Source: Lutraria lutraria
Lineage: Eukaryota > Mollusca > Bivalvia > Venerida > Mactridae
DNA length: 64,000 nucleotides
Assembly (NCBI GenBank): GCA_964023205.1
Contig: OZ026833.1
Span: 33,692,830-33,756,829 of the forward strand
Reading direction: 5' to 3'
Part shown: in pieces, positions 21,221 to 32,700 of the stretch
Numbering within the stretch: the stretch's first letter is position 1
Layout of the letters: every line of letters begins with the position of its first letter
Program-made: the position numbers and the translations under genes
The notes under the pieces: model-generated
What the model was told of the DNA's origin: nothing
Seen by the model: only the letters and a program-made list of their open reading frames with translations
Database searches by the model: none

Positions 21221-24200
21221 GTAAAATTTGACTGTGCTTAAAGCATAAACATTAAACTAGTAATTGAATCATACCCTCAGATATGAAATATGTGGGGGCT
21301 ATATTTGATTCACGCTTCACGGTCGGTTGGTTTGTCGGTTGGTCCGTCTGTCTGTAGACACAATTTGTCCGGACAATTTCTCAGCAACTACTGACAAGAA
21401 TTCAATGAAACTTCACAGAAGTGATAAGTAGTAAGCCTAGTTGTGCATGCTTTCAGCAACTTTTGTTTGGATCAATTTTCACCAAGTGATAACCCTTTGT
21501 TTTTTATATAGTATATATATTAGGCAAATTTTGTCCGGGCTATTTCACAACTACATGTAGATGCAGGATTCAATGTAACTTTACAGAAGTGATGAGTAGT
21601 TAGCCTTGCTGTGCATGTATTAAGCTTGATTTGTTTGGTTGAATTTTCACCGAGTTATGACCCTTTGTTGTTTTATGCAGTGTACATATATGTACAATAT
21701 CTCAGCTTCTACTCATAGGAATTCAATGAAATTTCACAGTAGTGATAAAAAGTAAGTCAAGTTGTGTATGTAATCAGCAGGTTTTGTTTGGATTAATTTT
21801 CTCTGAGTTATATCCCTTTGTTTTATACAGTGTATACAATAGGCAAACTATTTCTCTGAGCAACTACATACAGGAATTCAGTGAAACTTCACAGAAGTGA
21901 TGAGTAGTTTGCTAGTTGTGCTAGTCCACAATAGGTTTTGTCCATGTCAGTTTTAATGAGTTATGACCCTTTGTTTCTTTTTATATAATGTGTACTTAGA
22001 AATTGGTCAGGATATTTTTCAGCAACTATTTGTTGGTATAAAAAAAACTGAAAAAAATCCCTTTGTAAAATGTAACAATAACTGTGTCAATGCGGCATCT
22101 TGGAGTATTCATCACCTTCAGTGGTTCGAATGCTTTTGCACGATTAATACATTTATGTATTCTCGACTCGTTTTACCAATGTATTGGAATTGCAATTGTA
22201 GTTTTTTATCGTTTTTTCAATCATACCTTATTTTTGCACCATATTTTACGTAATCAATACTCTAAAATCTGCTATTCCGTGACGGTGAGCAATAGCACAC
22301 TTCTTTATTTAACATCTTACATTGTTTCAGTGCAAAAGCCTGATCTTGAAGATGATCAGAAGCGTTGGCTTATTGTTGGTATATGTCTTCATACAGTAAT
22401 TTCACCGATTTTGAGAAAATATGTCCAGCCCGAGGTGAATAAACTGTACAAGTCAATGTGTGGATCTGATAACATACATACTCAAGTTTACCCGGGACAC
22501 CTAAAGCGATATAAACCCACAAATAAAGGTCTTAATTACGAAGCAATCAACAACAACAGTGCTGTTCCAAAACTCAAAGGTGGAAAGAGCGATGAGAAGC
22601 TGTTTAATTACAAAGTAACGAGTGATGTTGACTTGTCAAAGCTGTTCCTAGTTACACATATGACTCACTATACAGGATTTGATGAAACGTGTGACATGTC
22701 AGCATTGTTGGGAATTATTATCAACATTGACACATTCCCTGCAATAGTAAAACATGTTGCTGAAAAGGTGAGAGCTACTTAACCTACATATTATGACATT
22801 GTACTTATGAGTCATAGGCTAATAGGATCCCATCATTTAACATTTTGATATCTTAAACCTTTCAGCGAAACATATGTTTATAGTATTTTAAGATAACATC
22901 ATTTTAATATTACTCAGTTTATAATTAATATTTATTACTTGTCCTAAACGACTGTTGCAGTCTTCGGATTTAGCCCTGGTCCTTGGACCGAGTTCACCAA
23001 AATGACCGTCGGCCTAGTAATATTTTTAATCTATCTCATCAGATGTTTTGGCATTTTGGGGCCAAATTTCGTATATGAAATTTTGTGTGCACTCACTTTG
23101 GTCCACTTAAGGTTCATTCGGTCCAGTACTTAAAACGTTTTTCATGAAGACTGCTATTGAATGTAACATTTAAATGCCTAGCATTTACCCAAGTGCAACG
23201 CCCAAAAAAAACACCTTGCGTGTTCTGTTCACCGTTCAAGTAATTGTGATTGTCTTCATAGCTGTGGTTTCCAGTTAAGCTCTGAATATAAGTGTGTCTT
23301 CGGCTGAAGTGAGTATATGCTTTGTCAACAGATGGAAACTTCGATTCGATTGTCATGCTTTTTAAGGGTTCTTAAAAAGGTGGGCGTAAAGGAGTTGTAT
23401 GTTTGAAGTATACCTGAATAACTTGTTCGAATGGTTTAAATACCTGTACAAAATACGCAAATAGCAAATAATTTGGTTAAACATTCACAAAAGTTTGCTG
23501 CCAAATGAGAACAGCTATGTACTTGAAATACAACATGGAGTTTAATGAACGTTATGGTACTGCTGACCTCTAGGTGTCCGATTTGTGTATTTCATTTCTG
23601 TACGAAGGATATAAGGCAATATCAGTAAATATGATTATGTTGCATCTTAATGTCTGTCCAGCCTATTGCCCAAACTTATTATCTCAATACGGAGCGGACA
23701 GATTTTGAAAACATTTATCATTTCCACGTAAGATTGCTAAAAACAATGATAGTCCTTTGAGTTTGTGGCCCTTTACATTTGCCTTGGTGTCTAGCCGATT
23801 TTTTCAAAGACTAAAGAAAAACAGGACATCCCTTTCAATGAAAACCCATGGTAAAACGATTCTATAACACATCATCATTATAAAGACTTCATATTGTAAA
23901 TATGTTCAGGCCATTGATAACGAAAATTATGATATTTTGTGAACCTATAATATAGATAACTATGCAATATCTACACACTAATATTTTCTATTTTTCAACA
24001 AGGGAAACAACTCTTGCTATTTGTAAAATAAATATATGTATCTAGTAAGGTATCCATAGTGATACAGATAGTAGGGCTATACTGTTCTTGTAATAATAAC
24101 ATATTCGTGTAGTATTAAGCAGATATAAGCAAAAAAAGTACAGTATTAGGCTGGTAAGACCTTAACTTATATTATGCCTAATCTTACAGCTACGAAGTGA

Positions 24201-27200
24201 TATCAGGAATACTTGGGCACATTGTAACTTTCAAGAATGGGATGTACAGAAATATCAGGACAGTTTCCAAAGATTTTATCAGATTGTTAAGAATTTGCAG
24301 TTGCCACAGATGACAGAAGCTAACCACATGAAGGAGATAAATGACTGGGACACAAATGGTAAGTCATATACATGTACAAACATTTTAAGTAATTCGAGTT
24401 AACAGTCTTCTTGTTAACTCATTAATGAGGTCTGGTGAAAAAATGAAATGTTGCGGCTCTCATTTCCAGTTGACTTTGAGTTTTAAGTCGACATCTATTG
24501 TCCTGTATAGGAAAATGCTTTAAAGCTTGTCAGTCCTGTGGTCAGTAAAAGTTCATTTTCCTTCGCTTACAATTCATACAGTTAATTGAGCCTTTACATA
24601 AAATCGCAACACAAATATCTTAAATACTTCGAGTACCATGTTTATCGAAATCATATCAAATGTACTCAACATCTATGACTTACTTACATTTGAATAAGTT
24701 CGTAAATTATGAAATCAATCATACATCTCATTTCATACACTCCTTTTTGTACCACAAGAAACTAAACATTCTTTCATGGAATCACACCATATGAAATAAA
24801 GAACTGCCTTGTATTTAGCAAGTGTCTATGCAATGGGGAATGTGAGAAATGAATTTGTTTCATATATATTTTTATTGTTTTACAATGACACAAGCGCAAT
24901 CTGAGTTGGCCATTCAATATATTTTATGTGCTTGATAATATTCTTTACATCTAAATGTATATAAAAAATATTTTCTACTTTATAATTCTTCATAAATGTT
25001 CCCTCTTTGACTCAGCATTTAAGAGTCGTATCAAATATTACCTTTGTAGTTGATGTGACACATTAGTCTTTCGGCAAACCATTTGCTGTGGTCTGGTAAA
25101 AATGAAATATTACGGCCGCCATTTCCAGTTGACTTTAACTTACAGATTTAAGTAAATAAATATTGTCCGGACCTGTAAAATGTAAAAGATTAAATCCCTC
25201 TGCGCAGTAATAGTTCAGTTTGGTAAATGGAGCCTGTGCATAAGATTTGTAGAGCAGACTATATGCACAATTTTAAACAAACATACGTATATGACCAATA
25301 TATGCAATGTGTAAATATGTATGTTGTACTTTACAATGCTGGTCCTTGTATTACATATCAATTAGCAATTGACTTAAACTAATGGACTTAAAATACACTT
25401 TCTCTTTAATACTGTAATTGTTGTCATGTCGGTGTAAAAAGCACAGTCAGTGATACGTACATTTCATACATTTTCCAGTGTGAAATACGTTTCATTTACT
25501 TGAAGTTATTGAACCTGAATGTGCTGGACGTTTCTTTTCAGGTATTCATCTTCTTCATGGTACAACTATTGATGTAGATTTGTTTAAAACCCTGAAATCT
25601 GAAACAAGATCTTTGAGTAAGTATCTGTTAGATGTTGTCACTTACTCAGACGAATTTAATGAAACTATATGCCATACAATCTCTGTTATTGAAGACAGTA
25701 TTGAAAAGTCGGAAATTGCAATTGGAGGATTATCCAGTGATGTAAACATTGTTAAAGCAACTCAGAGCGAGCAAAGCAAAGATATCCAAAAGCTAAAGAC
25801 AGAAGTGGTAGACGTCACTTCGAATGTTACACGATTGAAAAAAGGCCACGAGGAACTAAATCGAAATGTTACCAAAATGCAGGAGGACATAGCAGGCATC
25901 AAAGCTGAAAACAAGTCCATCAGAACAAAAAAAGATGACAACACAGTTTATACATCTTCAATCCGTCCTTGTGAAAAAATTTTTTTTTACCCTCCAAACC
26001 GTGCGCAAACTTTTATAGGTCGTGAAGATGAACTGTCTCAGTTATATGATATTCTTTATGAGGTTGATGAAAGTCACCATTCGGTTGTTATTTGTGGTTT
26101 AGGGGGTACTGGAAAAACAAGTCTAGCGATTGAATACTCATGGCAGTATCAAAGCGTCTATCAAAGTGGAGTGTATTGGATGTCAGCCGAGTCCAATGAA
26201 GCTTTAGAAGATGCATTGCAACGCCTCGCAATGGACATAAACACTGTTGGTGAAAATTCCAGAGACACACTGCGAATGACTTTGAAGTGGATTGCGTCGT
26301 TACCGACAAAATGGCTTTTAATAATTGATAATCTTGATCAAGACGAACTTTATGGGAATATTAAAGAATTGGTGTATGGTTCTTGGCAGAGAGTTTCTAA
26401 TGCGCACATTATCATAACGTCGCGAAGAAAAGCAACCCAAGCAGGAGAAGATTTTAAAGTAAGAACGGAAGCTTGTATAACACTAGATGTTTTATCACCT
26501 CTTGAAAGCATTCAACTCCTGAAATTGCGTTCAGAAATGCACCCAGAAGATGATAGTGGTATAATTGATGTTTTAGCTGATGAACTTGGTGGTCTTCCTC
26601 TTGCTCTAGAACAAGCTGCTGCTCATATCAAGATTCTAAAATGTACATTTAGATCATATCTAGAAAAATTCAGAAGCACACGACTTCAATTTTTAAGAGC
26701 AAATCGATCAGTGCATTCAGACTCTAAAAGTAGGCAAGCTGTTTATACAACTTGGCAATTGAATTTTGACTATGTTTCCAGACATTCTCAGGAGGAGGGT
26801 TTGAAAAACTCTGTTGTTACAGTGATGGAAATCGCTGCTTTTCTGTATCCTGATGAAATACCACATGAAATATTAAATTCTGGTTCTCCTTTGATATCCA
26901 ATGAGAATTTGGTTGAGTGCTTTTCGGAAGATCTTGGTGCTTATCAGGTGATTGAGGTCCTTACACGATTCTCCCTGTTCCAGGCGTCTGGTCAGAAAAC
27001 ATTTTCTGTTCACCGTTTAGTGCAAGAGGTTATTCGAGACAATATTTGTGATGATAATCACAAATGTTTTGTATTGGGATGTGCTGCAAAAATGATTCAT
27101 AAAGCTTTGATATCAAATAGGTCTCCTTACGAAGTACTGAAAGAAAAAAATGTCGATAGAACCTCCTTGCAGCTGTGGAGTAAACTTGCGCTAAATGCAA

Positions 27201-29719
27201 ACTCGGTAAGGAAATTATTGTTTGAGTTCTGCACTTGCAAACCATCATTCGGAAACATGTGTATAAATATGGAAACTATAAAACTCCTTCAAGCTAGTGC
27301 TATGTACCATAGCTTGTATCAAAGACAAGATGAGGCTTTGGCGGCTCAAGAGCAAATGCTGAGATTGCTGGCTGCCATTGATGTACCTGATAGTGAGTTT
27401 AAAGAACTGACTAGCATAAAGATACCACTCTTAAGCAAAGAGCGAACAAAAATCCAGAACTGTATAATGGGTGTCGTTACAGAAAATAGCGACAATAGAA
27501 ATGCTTTGCCCCTGAACAAAGAAGCATTGCGAGTAAAAGGAAATGATGCGTTCAAACAAGAACGATACCACGAAGCCATTCAATGTTACACCGAAGCAAT
27601 AACTGCAAACAGCGAGAATTTAGATTCTAGACTTTTCTCAAATAGGAGTTTAGCATACTTGAAATTATCAGACTACGAAAATGCATACAAAGATGCAAAT
27701 AAATGCATTGAAGTTGATCCATCAAGCTATAAAGCACATATATGGAAAGCTTACGCTCTAGCTGAACTTATGAAACTTCAGCAATTACCTTCTTCGTGGG
27801 AGTCTGCAGGAATGGCTGCTGCAGCTGTTGCTGGTCATTTCAATGTCAAATGCCTTCTGGAGTATAAAATGAAAATATACTATCCTATAGTTAGATATAA
27901 GATTATAGACAACCAAGATCAATTGAAAGAGGAAGTTGGCTCTTTGCTAAACATGTCATACACCACATTATTACTTAAGCGGGGTCAGTATCCGATATAT
28001 CCCATGAAAATTCCATTCAACAGAAGTGTACAAATTATTGGAATTGAAGATGGTGTAGAGATAATTTGCAAAGATAAATGCTTTTTCCTGTATAAGCCAG
28101 ATAGATCTATGTATACATACAATATTGACATTGAACCACAGATAAACGTACATTTTGAAAATGTGTTCTTCCCCGAAGACATTCCTCAAATTCGGGTGTT
28201 GAAGGACGTAAACGCAACATTTTATAGATGCAGATTTTCAAATGGTCAGAGAGGGTGTGACAATTATCCAAACTGTTATGGACAAGTTGGTTGTGTTAGC
28301 GACGATCCTTGTAAATGTAAAACCAAGTATGAAGAAGTAAAAAACACTAACTACAAAGCATTTGTTGGTAAAGTTGGCCATCCTGGTATTGTTGCAGAAG
28401 CTGGTGGACACGTTCTTATTGACAAATGTATTCTTGAAAGATGTGGTGGTGGTGGCGCATTAAGTGATGGTGAAAATTCTTATTTAATCGTAAAACACTC
28501 TGATATTTCTCATAATCGGCAGATGGGTATAGAGTCACGAAATTTGGGATTTGTAGCTGTTGACAATTGCATTATTACTAATAATCAGTCTCATGGTATT
28601 GCAATCGGTCCAATTGGTCGAGGCAAGGTGACCTATTGTACAATTCAAGCGAATAAACACGAAGGAATCTATTGTGGAGGAGAAAACGGTTCCCCTGACG
28701 TTCCTGGCGAAATCAATCGTTTTGTAAAAGAAAGTGGCTCGATATGTTATATATGGAATAATGTAATTAATCAGAATGGCAGATCTGGAGTATCACTTGA
28801 CGGTGGGTCTTATTATCTTTCCGGGAATCGGATATTTGAAAACTGGTTATGGGGTGTGTATGTGAAGTCAAGGTCAACAGCAACCTTTGATGGCAATGAT
28901 GTATTTGAAAACAAGTGTGGTGGTGTGAGGATAGGAATTAATTATTCAGCACCTATATTATTTAATGGAAACACTATTAGAGACCATTCTGGCCCAGCGA
29001 TCTATTCTGAGGCTCTTATTAACTCCGGTTTACCCCGTTTACCTTATGAAAAGGTGAAGAAGTATCTGTGTATTGATAATGAACTTGAAGAATATAGTAT
29101 CCCACCTACGATTACTTCCCACAATCTTATAACAAATAACAACATCGGTCAACAGCACCCACACGAATTATTTTCCTCGGTTCAATCATGCTGCTTTTGT
29201 CATCGCATGTTGAAAAAACTTCCGTGTTGTGTAAAGTGTAAAAAAGCTCAGTATTGTTCAAAGACTTGCCAAAAAGGACACTGGCCACGACATAAACACT
29301 TATGTAAATTATTAAGTCAAGAGTTTACAGTTGACATAGCTCTGTCTCAAACACAAACAGTGCAAGAGTATTACAAGTGGGACTACAAATTGATAAATTA
29401 TCCAACAGGACACTTGCCTGGTTATCGACAGGGAAACATGCCTGATAAAACCAGCAGGAGGAAGTTTATTGTGAAAATCCAAAGTGGTCCAGAATATACA
29501 GATTATAACCCTAACAGTTACATGAAGTTATATGACCAAAGTCAAAAGTTTGAAATCATGTTTCAGAATATCATGATATATCATTTGGTTATTGAATGTG
29601 GGGTACTGGCTGCTTCTCAAGTAAGCACAAAGAAGATATTTTGTTATGCATCATTTAAGGACCATGGTAAAACGTTGTGTCTTCATACTGATAATTTGGC
29701 TCCTTTCCAAACATGGTAG
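21124..29719 (+). CDS. Gene A: HEPN-NB-ARC-TPR-beta-helix-MYND STAND protein (four exons)
   Basis: Exons 21124-21220, 22331-22767, 24190-24358 and 25542-29719 join in frame through GT-AG introns (phases 1, 0, 1) to give 1626 residues. Domains: HEPN-like, about 33-215, with R184-N185-x3-H189; coiled coil about 271-361; NB-ARC about 387-735 with P-loop GLGGTGKT (420-427), Walker B LLIIDN (493-498), IIITSRR (524-530), GLPLA (585-589) and VHRLVQ (724-729); TPRs about 892-977; right-handed beta-helix about 1030-1437; MYND finger 1451-1489; unrecognised C-terminal region. By family knowledge STAND NTPases are ligand-triggered oligomerising switches, and HEPN domains with RxxxxH are often RNases. 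I infer a cytosolic sensor that activates an RNA-cleaving effector, plausibly antiviral or stress related. The ATG is the first in frame after a TGA upstream, and a TATAAA precedes it. Gene B is its tandem copy. Confidence 0.82.
21340..22065. repeat. Tandem repeat of about 150 bp units in intron 1 of gene A
   Basis: Four to five diverged copies of a unit with AGCAACTAC, GGAATTCAATGAAACTTCAC, AGAAGTGATGAGTAGT, TTGTGCATG, TTTTGTTTGGAT and GAGTTATGACCCTTTGTT. It is preceded by a GGTTGGTTTGTCGGTTGGTC stretch. Gene B's intron 1 (258 bp) lacks it, so the array was inserted in A or lost from B. Confidence 0.75.
22331..22767 (+). CDS. Gene A exon 2 (HEPN-like domain, N-terminal part)
   Basis: 437 nt between acceptor TTGTTTCAG and donor AAAAG/GTGAGA. 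It encodes KPDLEDDQKRWLIVGICLHT onwards to VAEK, helical and rich in conserved Trp/Leu/His positions, matching the N-terminal portion of HEPN-like domains found with STAND proteins in marine invertebrates. The open frame extends upstream into intron 1, but the splice acceptor shared with gene B sets the start. Confidence 0.78.
24190..24358 (+). CDS. Gene A exon 3 (HEPN catalytic motif RNTWAH)
   Basis: 169 nt, too short for a long frame scan. Acceptor CTTACAG, donor AAATG/GTAAGT. It encodes LRSDIRNTWAHCNFQEWD and on to DWDTN. RNTWAH is the RNxxxH form of the HEPN RxxxxH motif, so the presumed active site sits wholly in this small exon. Gene B has the same exon at 46994-47162 with the motif intact. 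Confidence 0.78.
24425..25250. repeat. Internal direct duplication in intron 3 of gene A
   Basis: Segments about 24425-24600 and 25090-25250 share GGTCTGGTrAAAAATGAAAT, CGGC-CATTTCCAGTTGACTT, TTAAGT, ATTGTCC, CAGTAA-AGTTCA and a GAGCC-ACATAA run. Gene B intron 3 has only the second one. Confidence 0.6.
25542..29719 (+). CDS. Gene A exon 4 (coiled coil, NB-ARC, TPR, beta-helix, MYND)
   Basis: A single 4.18-kb exon after acceptor TTTCTTTTCAG; the joining codon is Gly, and it ends at TAG 29717-29719. Motif positions (bases): P-loop GLGGTGKT about 26096-26119; Walker B IIDN about 26321-26332; GLPLA about 26591-26605; VHRLVQ about 27008-27025; TPR pair about 27512-27769; parallel beta-helix repeats strongest at about 28370-29010, with recurring D/N-N-x-I and S/N-x-GI turns; MYND ligands C-x2-C-x9-C-x2-C-x5-C-x3-C-x7-H-x3-C about 29189-29305. 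The VHRLVQ motif after NB-ARC is typical of NB-ARC-TPR proteins. The last 130 residues match no family I recognise. Confidence 0.88.
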
Positions 29720-32700
29720 GTTGGATTACAATGGGGATGTATATCATATGGTATGTGTAGGTCTATACCAAAGCTACCGTGATAATAAGTTTAAAATAAC
29801 TACCTACATTGACTTCTGACAAATGTGTTTTAAGTATTGAAACTCTTAACTTCGAGTTTTAAAAAGCCGTTGTGGCCTAAGCGCTTGTTGTGTACTTTGA
29901 CTCTTCAAATACGTCAACACGTCATGGTTTAGTGTTTGTCGGATTGAACTAATGCTTTATTCTTTACTTCATTTGTTTGTTTAAACGTATTTGAGCGTAC
30001 CAATAAGTGCCGATACAGACCCTGGTGACGTGATGCTTGTACCGTACTCAGTGAACGTATACCAATTCACTGGTATACCGTAATGTTTAGTTCAAATCTC
30101 AGTTTTCTGTTAGAGCTCTTACTGTATCATCCGTAATGAATGTTTGTTCGGAAATTATCATGTTAAACGAATTTACAATTATGAAAGTGTACATTTTTAT
30201 GTCTCGTATATTACCTTGATGAGTGTGTGCATATTTCATTCGAGTTCCAAGGAATTTCTTTTCGCGATTCTTAAAGAATTGATTAATTATTCATTAATTT
30301 TAATTAATTTTGTTGAGTGGCAGTACATACATGTATTAAAATAGTACTTTTGTACTTGTTTAAGATGTACATCAATGACGAACCCAATAAAATCCGAGAA
30401 TCTTGAGTTTATTTCTTTAAAATGACACTAGTTCATTAAATGTCAGAAAAATGAGCATAAGGTAACAGTTCAGAAACTTGCTTTGATAGGATCAGAGATG
30501 ATAAGGTCGTTTGAACCTTGCGTGTGGGACATGTTTATAATGTAGATGTCATTAAATACATTGTGTTTAATGCTATTCATTATACACTGCTGATTCATGT
30601 GTTACCTTGGTGAATGTCTTAAATGATGGGTACAGAATTCAGCAGCAGTGGTAAGATTAATTGACCCATTAGTAAATAGTTGAAATATTGTTCCTATACT
30701 AGTGGACGAAAACATATGTGATTCTATTGCTTAAGAACTATAAATTGATCAATGTTGATTATATGTGTTGTTATCTTGTGAATTTGAAAATAAGCTACTG
30801 CCTGACGCATGCTAAATCATGACGTTTTTCATGTATTTTTTCCATTTTACTCAAACTCAGTACAAACAAAACTTTAAGCAGACTATTTTATTTGTTGACA
30901 CAATTAGATTATTATAATGCACAATGTCTAGATTTAATTATATGCTAACTTACCCGTCCACAAGTAGCCAGCAGCTAACACACATTTGGTGGAAAATTTA
31001 CATGTTTTACTATTTTAATCACTGGGTTACAAGCGCACTAACAAATGGACCACGGCCTCAGCTAATGTAGTTATACTCATAATTAATTGGAAAATTAACT
31101 ACAGTTGTCTCTCTTTATTAATATATTTTGTACATGTGGATTTTTTTCAGGATACATACATATACGTCTATATCTTTTATTTAGGATGTCAGTAACCGGC
31201 TTTTTTAATTCAACCGGTTCACCGATAAATCTGAACGTTTAACCAATTAATCAAACATACTAGTCTTTATATATATTATATTGCATGAACTAATGACTTT
31301 CGTGCATTTACGTCCGTACGTCCGTAAAACTTAAATATATTTGGACGATAAAGGGATCTGGACAGCTACCTAAATGGGAAGTTGGTACGTTTTTTCCTTT
31401 ATATTCTCTCTTGGGTTTAATGTCAATTTTTAGTTTTATTGTTCTAAATTTAAACTTAGTATATCTGTATAATTATGATGGACATCAATACCAAATTCCC
31501 AACAAATGCCTCATGCTAATATTCGACCTTAACATAGCCTCAAGTAATTAGTCATAACATACATCACAACGCGCGTGCGCCCATGCTCGTACATGCACGC
31601 ATATATTGGCAAACGAGAAAACAGCCAAGCTTCACCGTTGTTGAGCTATCAGAACACCTAGTGGGTAATCAACACATTCAGTGTACGACCGAACCTATGA
31701 TTGAGTGCACAAGACGCCAGATGATTCCAAGCTTGCAATAATCTCTGTCTTCGAATATTATTTTAATGAGGAAGATAATAGCATTGCCATTATCATAAAA
31801 TAGTTCATGACCGTTTGTTATAGATACCGTGTTGTATATAATTATATTGTATATCATGTTGACAAATATTTTACCATTAATATTGAGGTAATTTTTTGTT
31901 GGGTGTTTATGAAAATGTGCATTGTTTTTCTTTATGAAAAGTTATTTTAATGAAAAATAGGAAGTCAATTGTTTGTAAATTGTAGACTTTATTATAATTG
32001 TGTCCTTCGTGAAACTTTGTTTGCTTTACCCAATGCATTATATTGTTCAGTAGTAATGTTTGTATACTTTTTAGCTCCATTTTTCGAAGAAAAAAGTGAG
32101 CTGAACATTGGCATCACTGCAGTGTCTGTGTCTGCGTCGTGCAAAAATAATGTAGCTCATAACCCAGAAACTGTAAGCGGTAGCAGGCAGTTTTATAGGT
32201 GGATATATCTCATTGAGGCGGTAAACTGACGAGCTTTGGCACCGGTCGCGGTGTTCTTGCTGATACTTAAGTTGGCTGAGACATGCTTACTAGTGATAGA
32301 TGTCCGAGCCATTTTTCATATGTTACTGATAATTTATCAGGTTATAAATTGACTAAATCTGTATATTTAATTCATTTCTTTGTATTTTATAGCGCATTGT
32401 TTTTATATCCTCTTTGTTGAATGTTTACGAATGGTGCCTATACTTGTTCTATCAGCTGAATTATGGAACAAGTGACTACTTCATGATCATGTATGCAAAA
32501 TGATTACTATATGCAACAATTCCATTTTTTTAATAAAACGATCAATTAATATTAAAACATTGCCGTGACATGCATTGTTCCATCTTAATGTATAGACATA
32601 TGTAAGTAGGTACCTTTTAAAATTTGTAAGGGTAGTATCATTATATTACGTGAATATATATATTTCTTTGCATTTATAATTAATTGATGTAAATATTGAT

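Noticed and set aside
22084..22330. Upstream open frame continuous with gene A exon 2
   Set aside because: It lies inside intron 1: gene B has no equivalent protein sequence there, and the splice acceptor at 22330 is shared with gene B.
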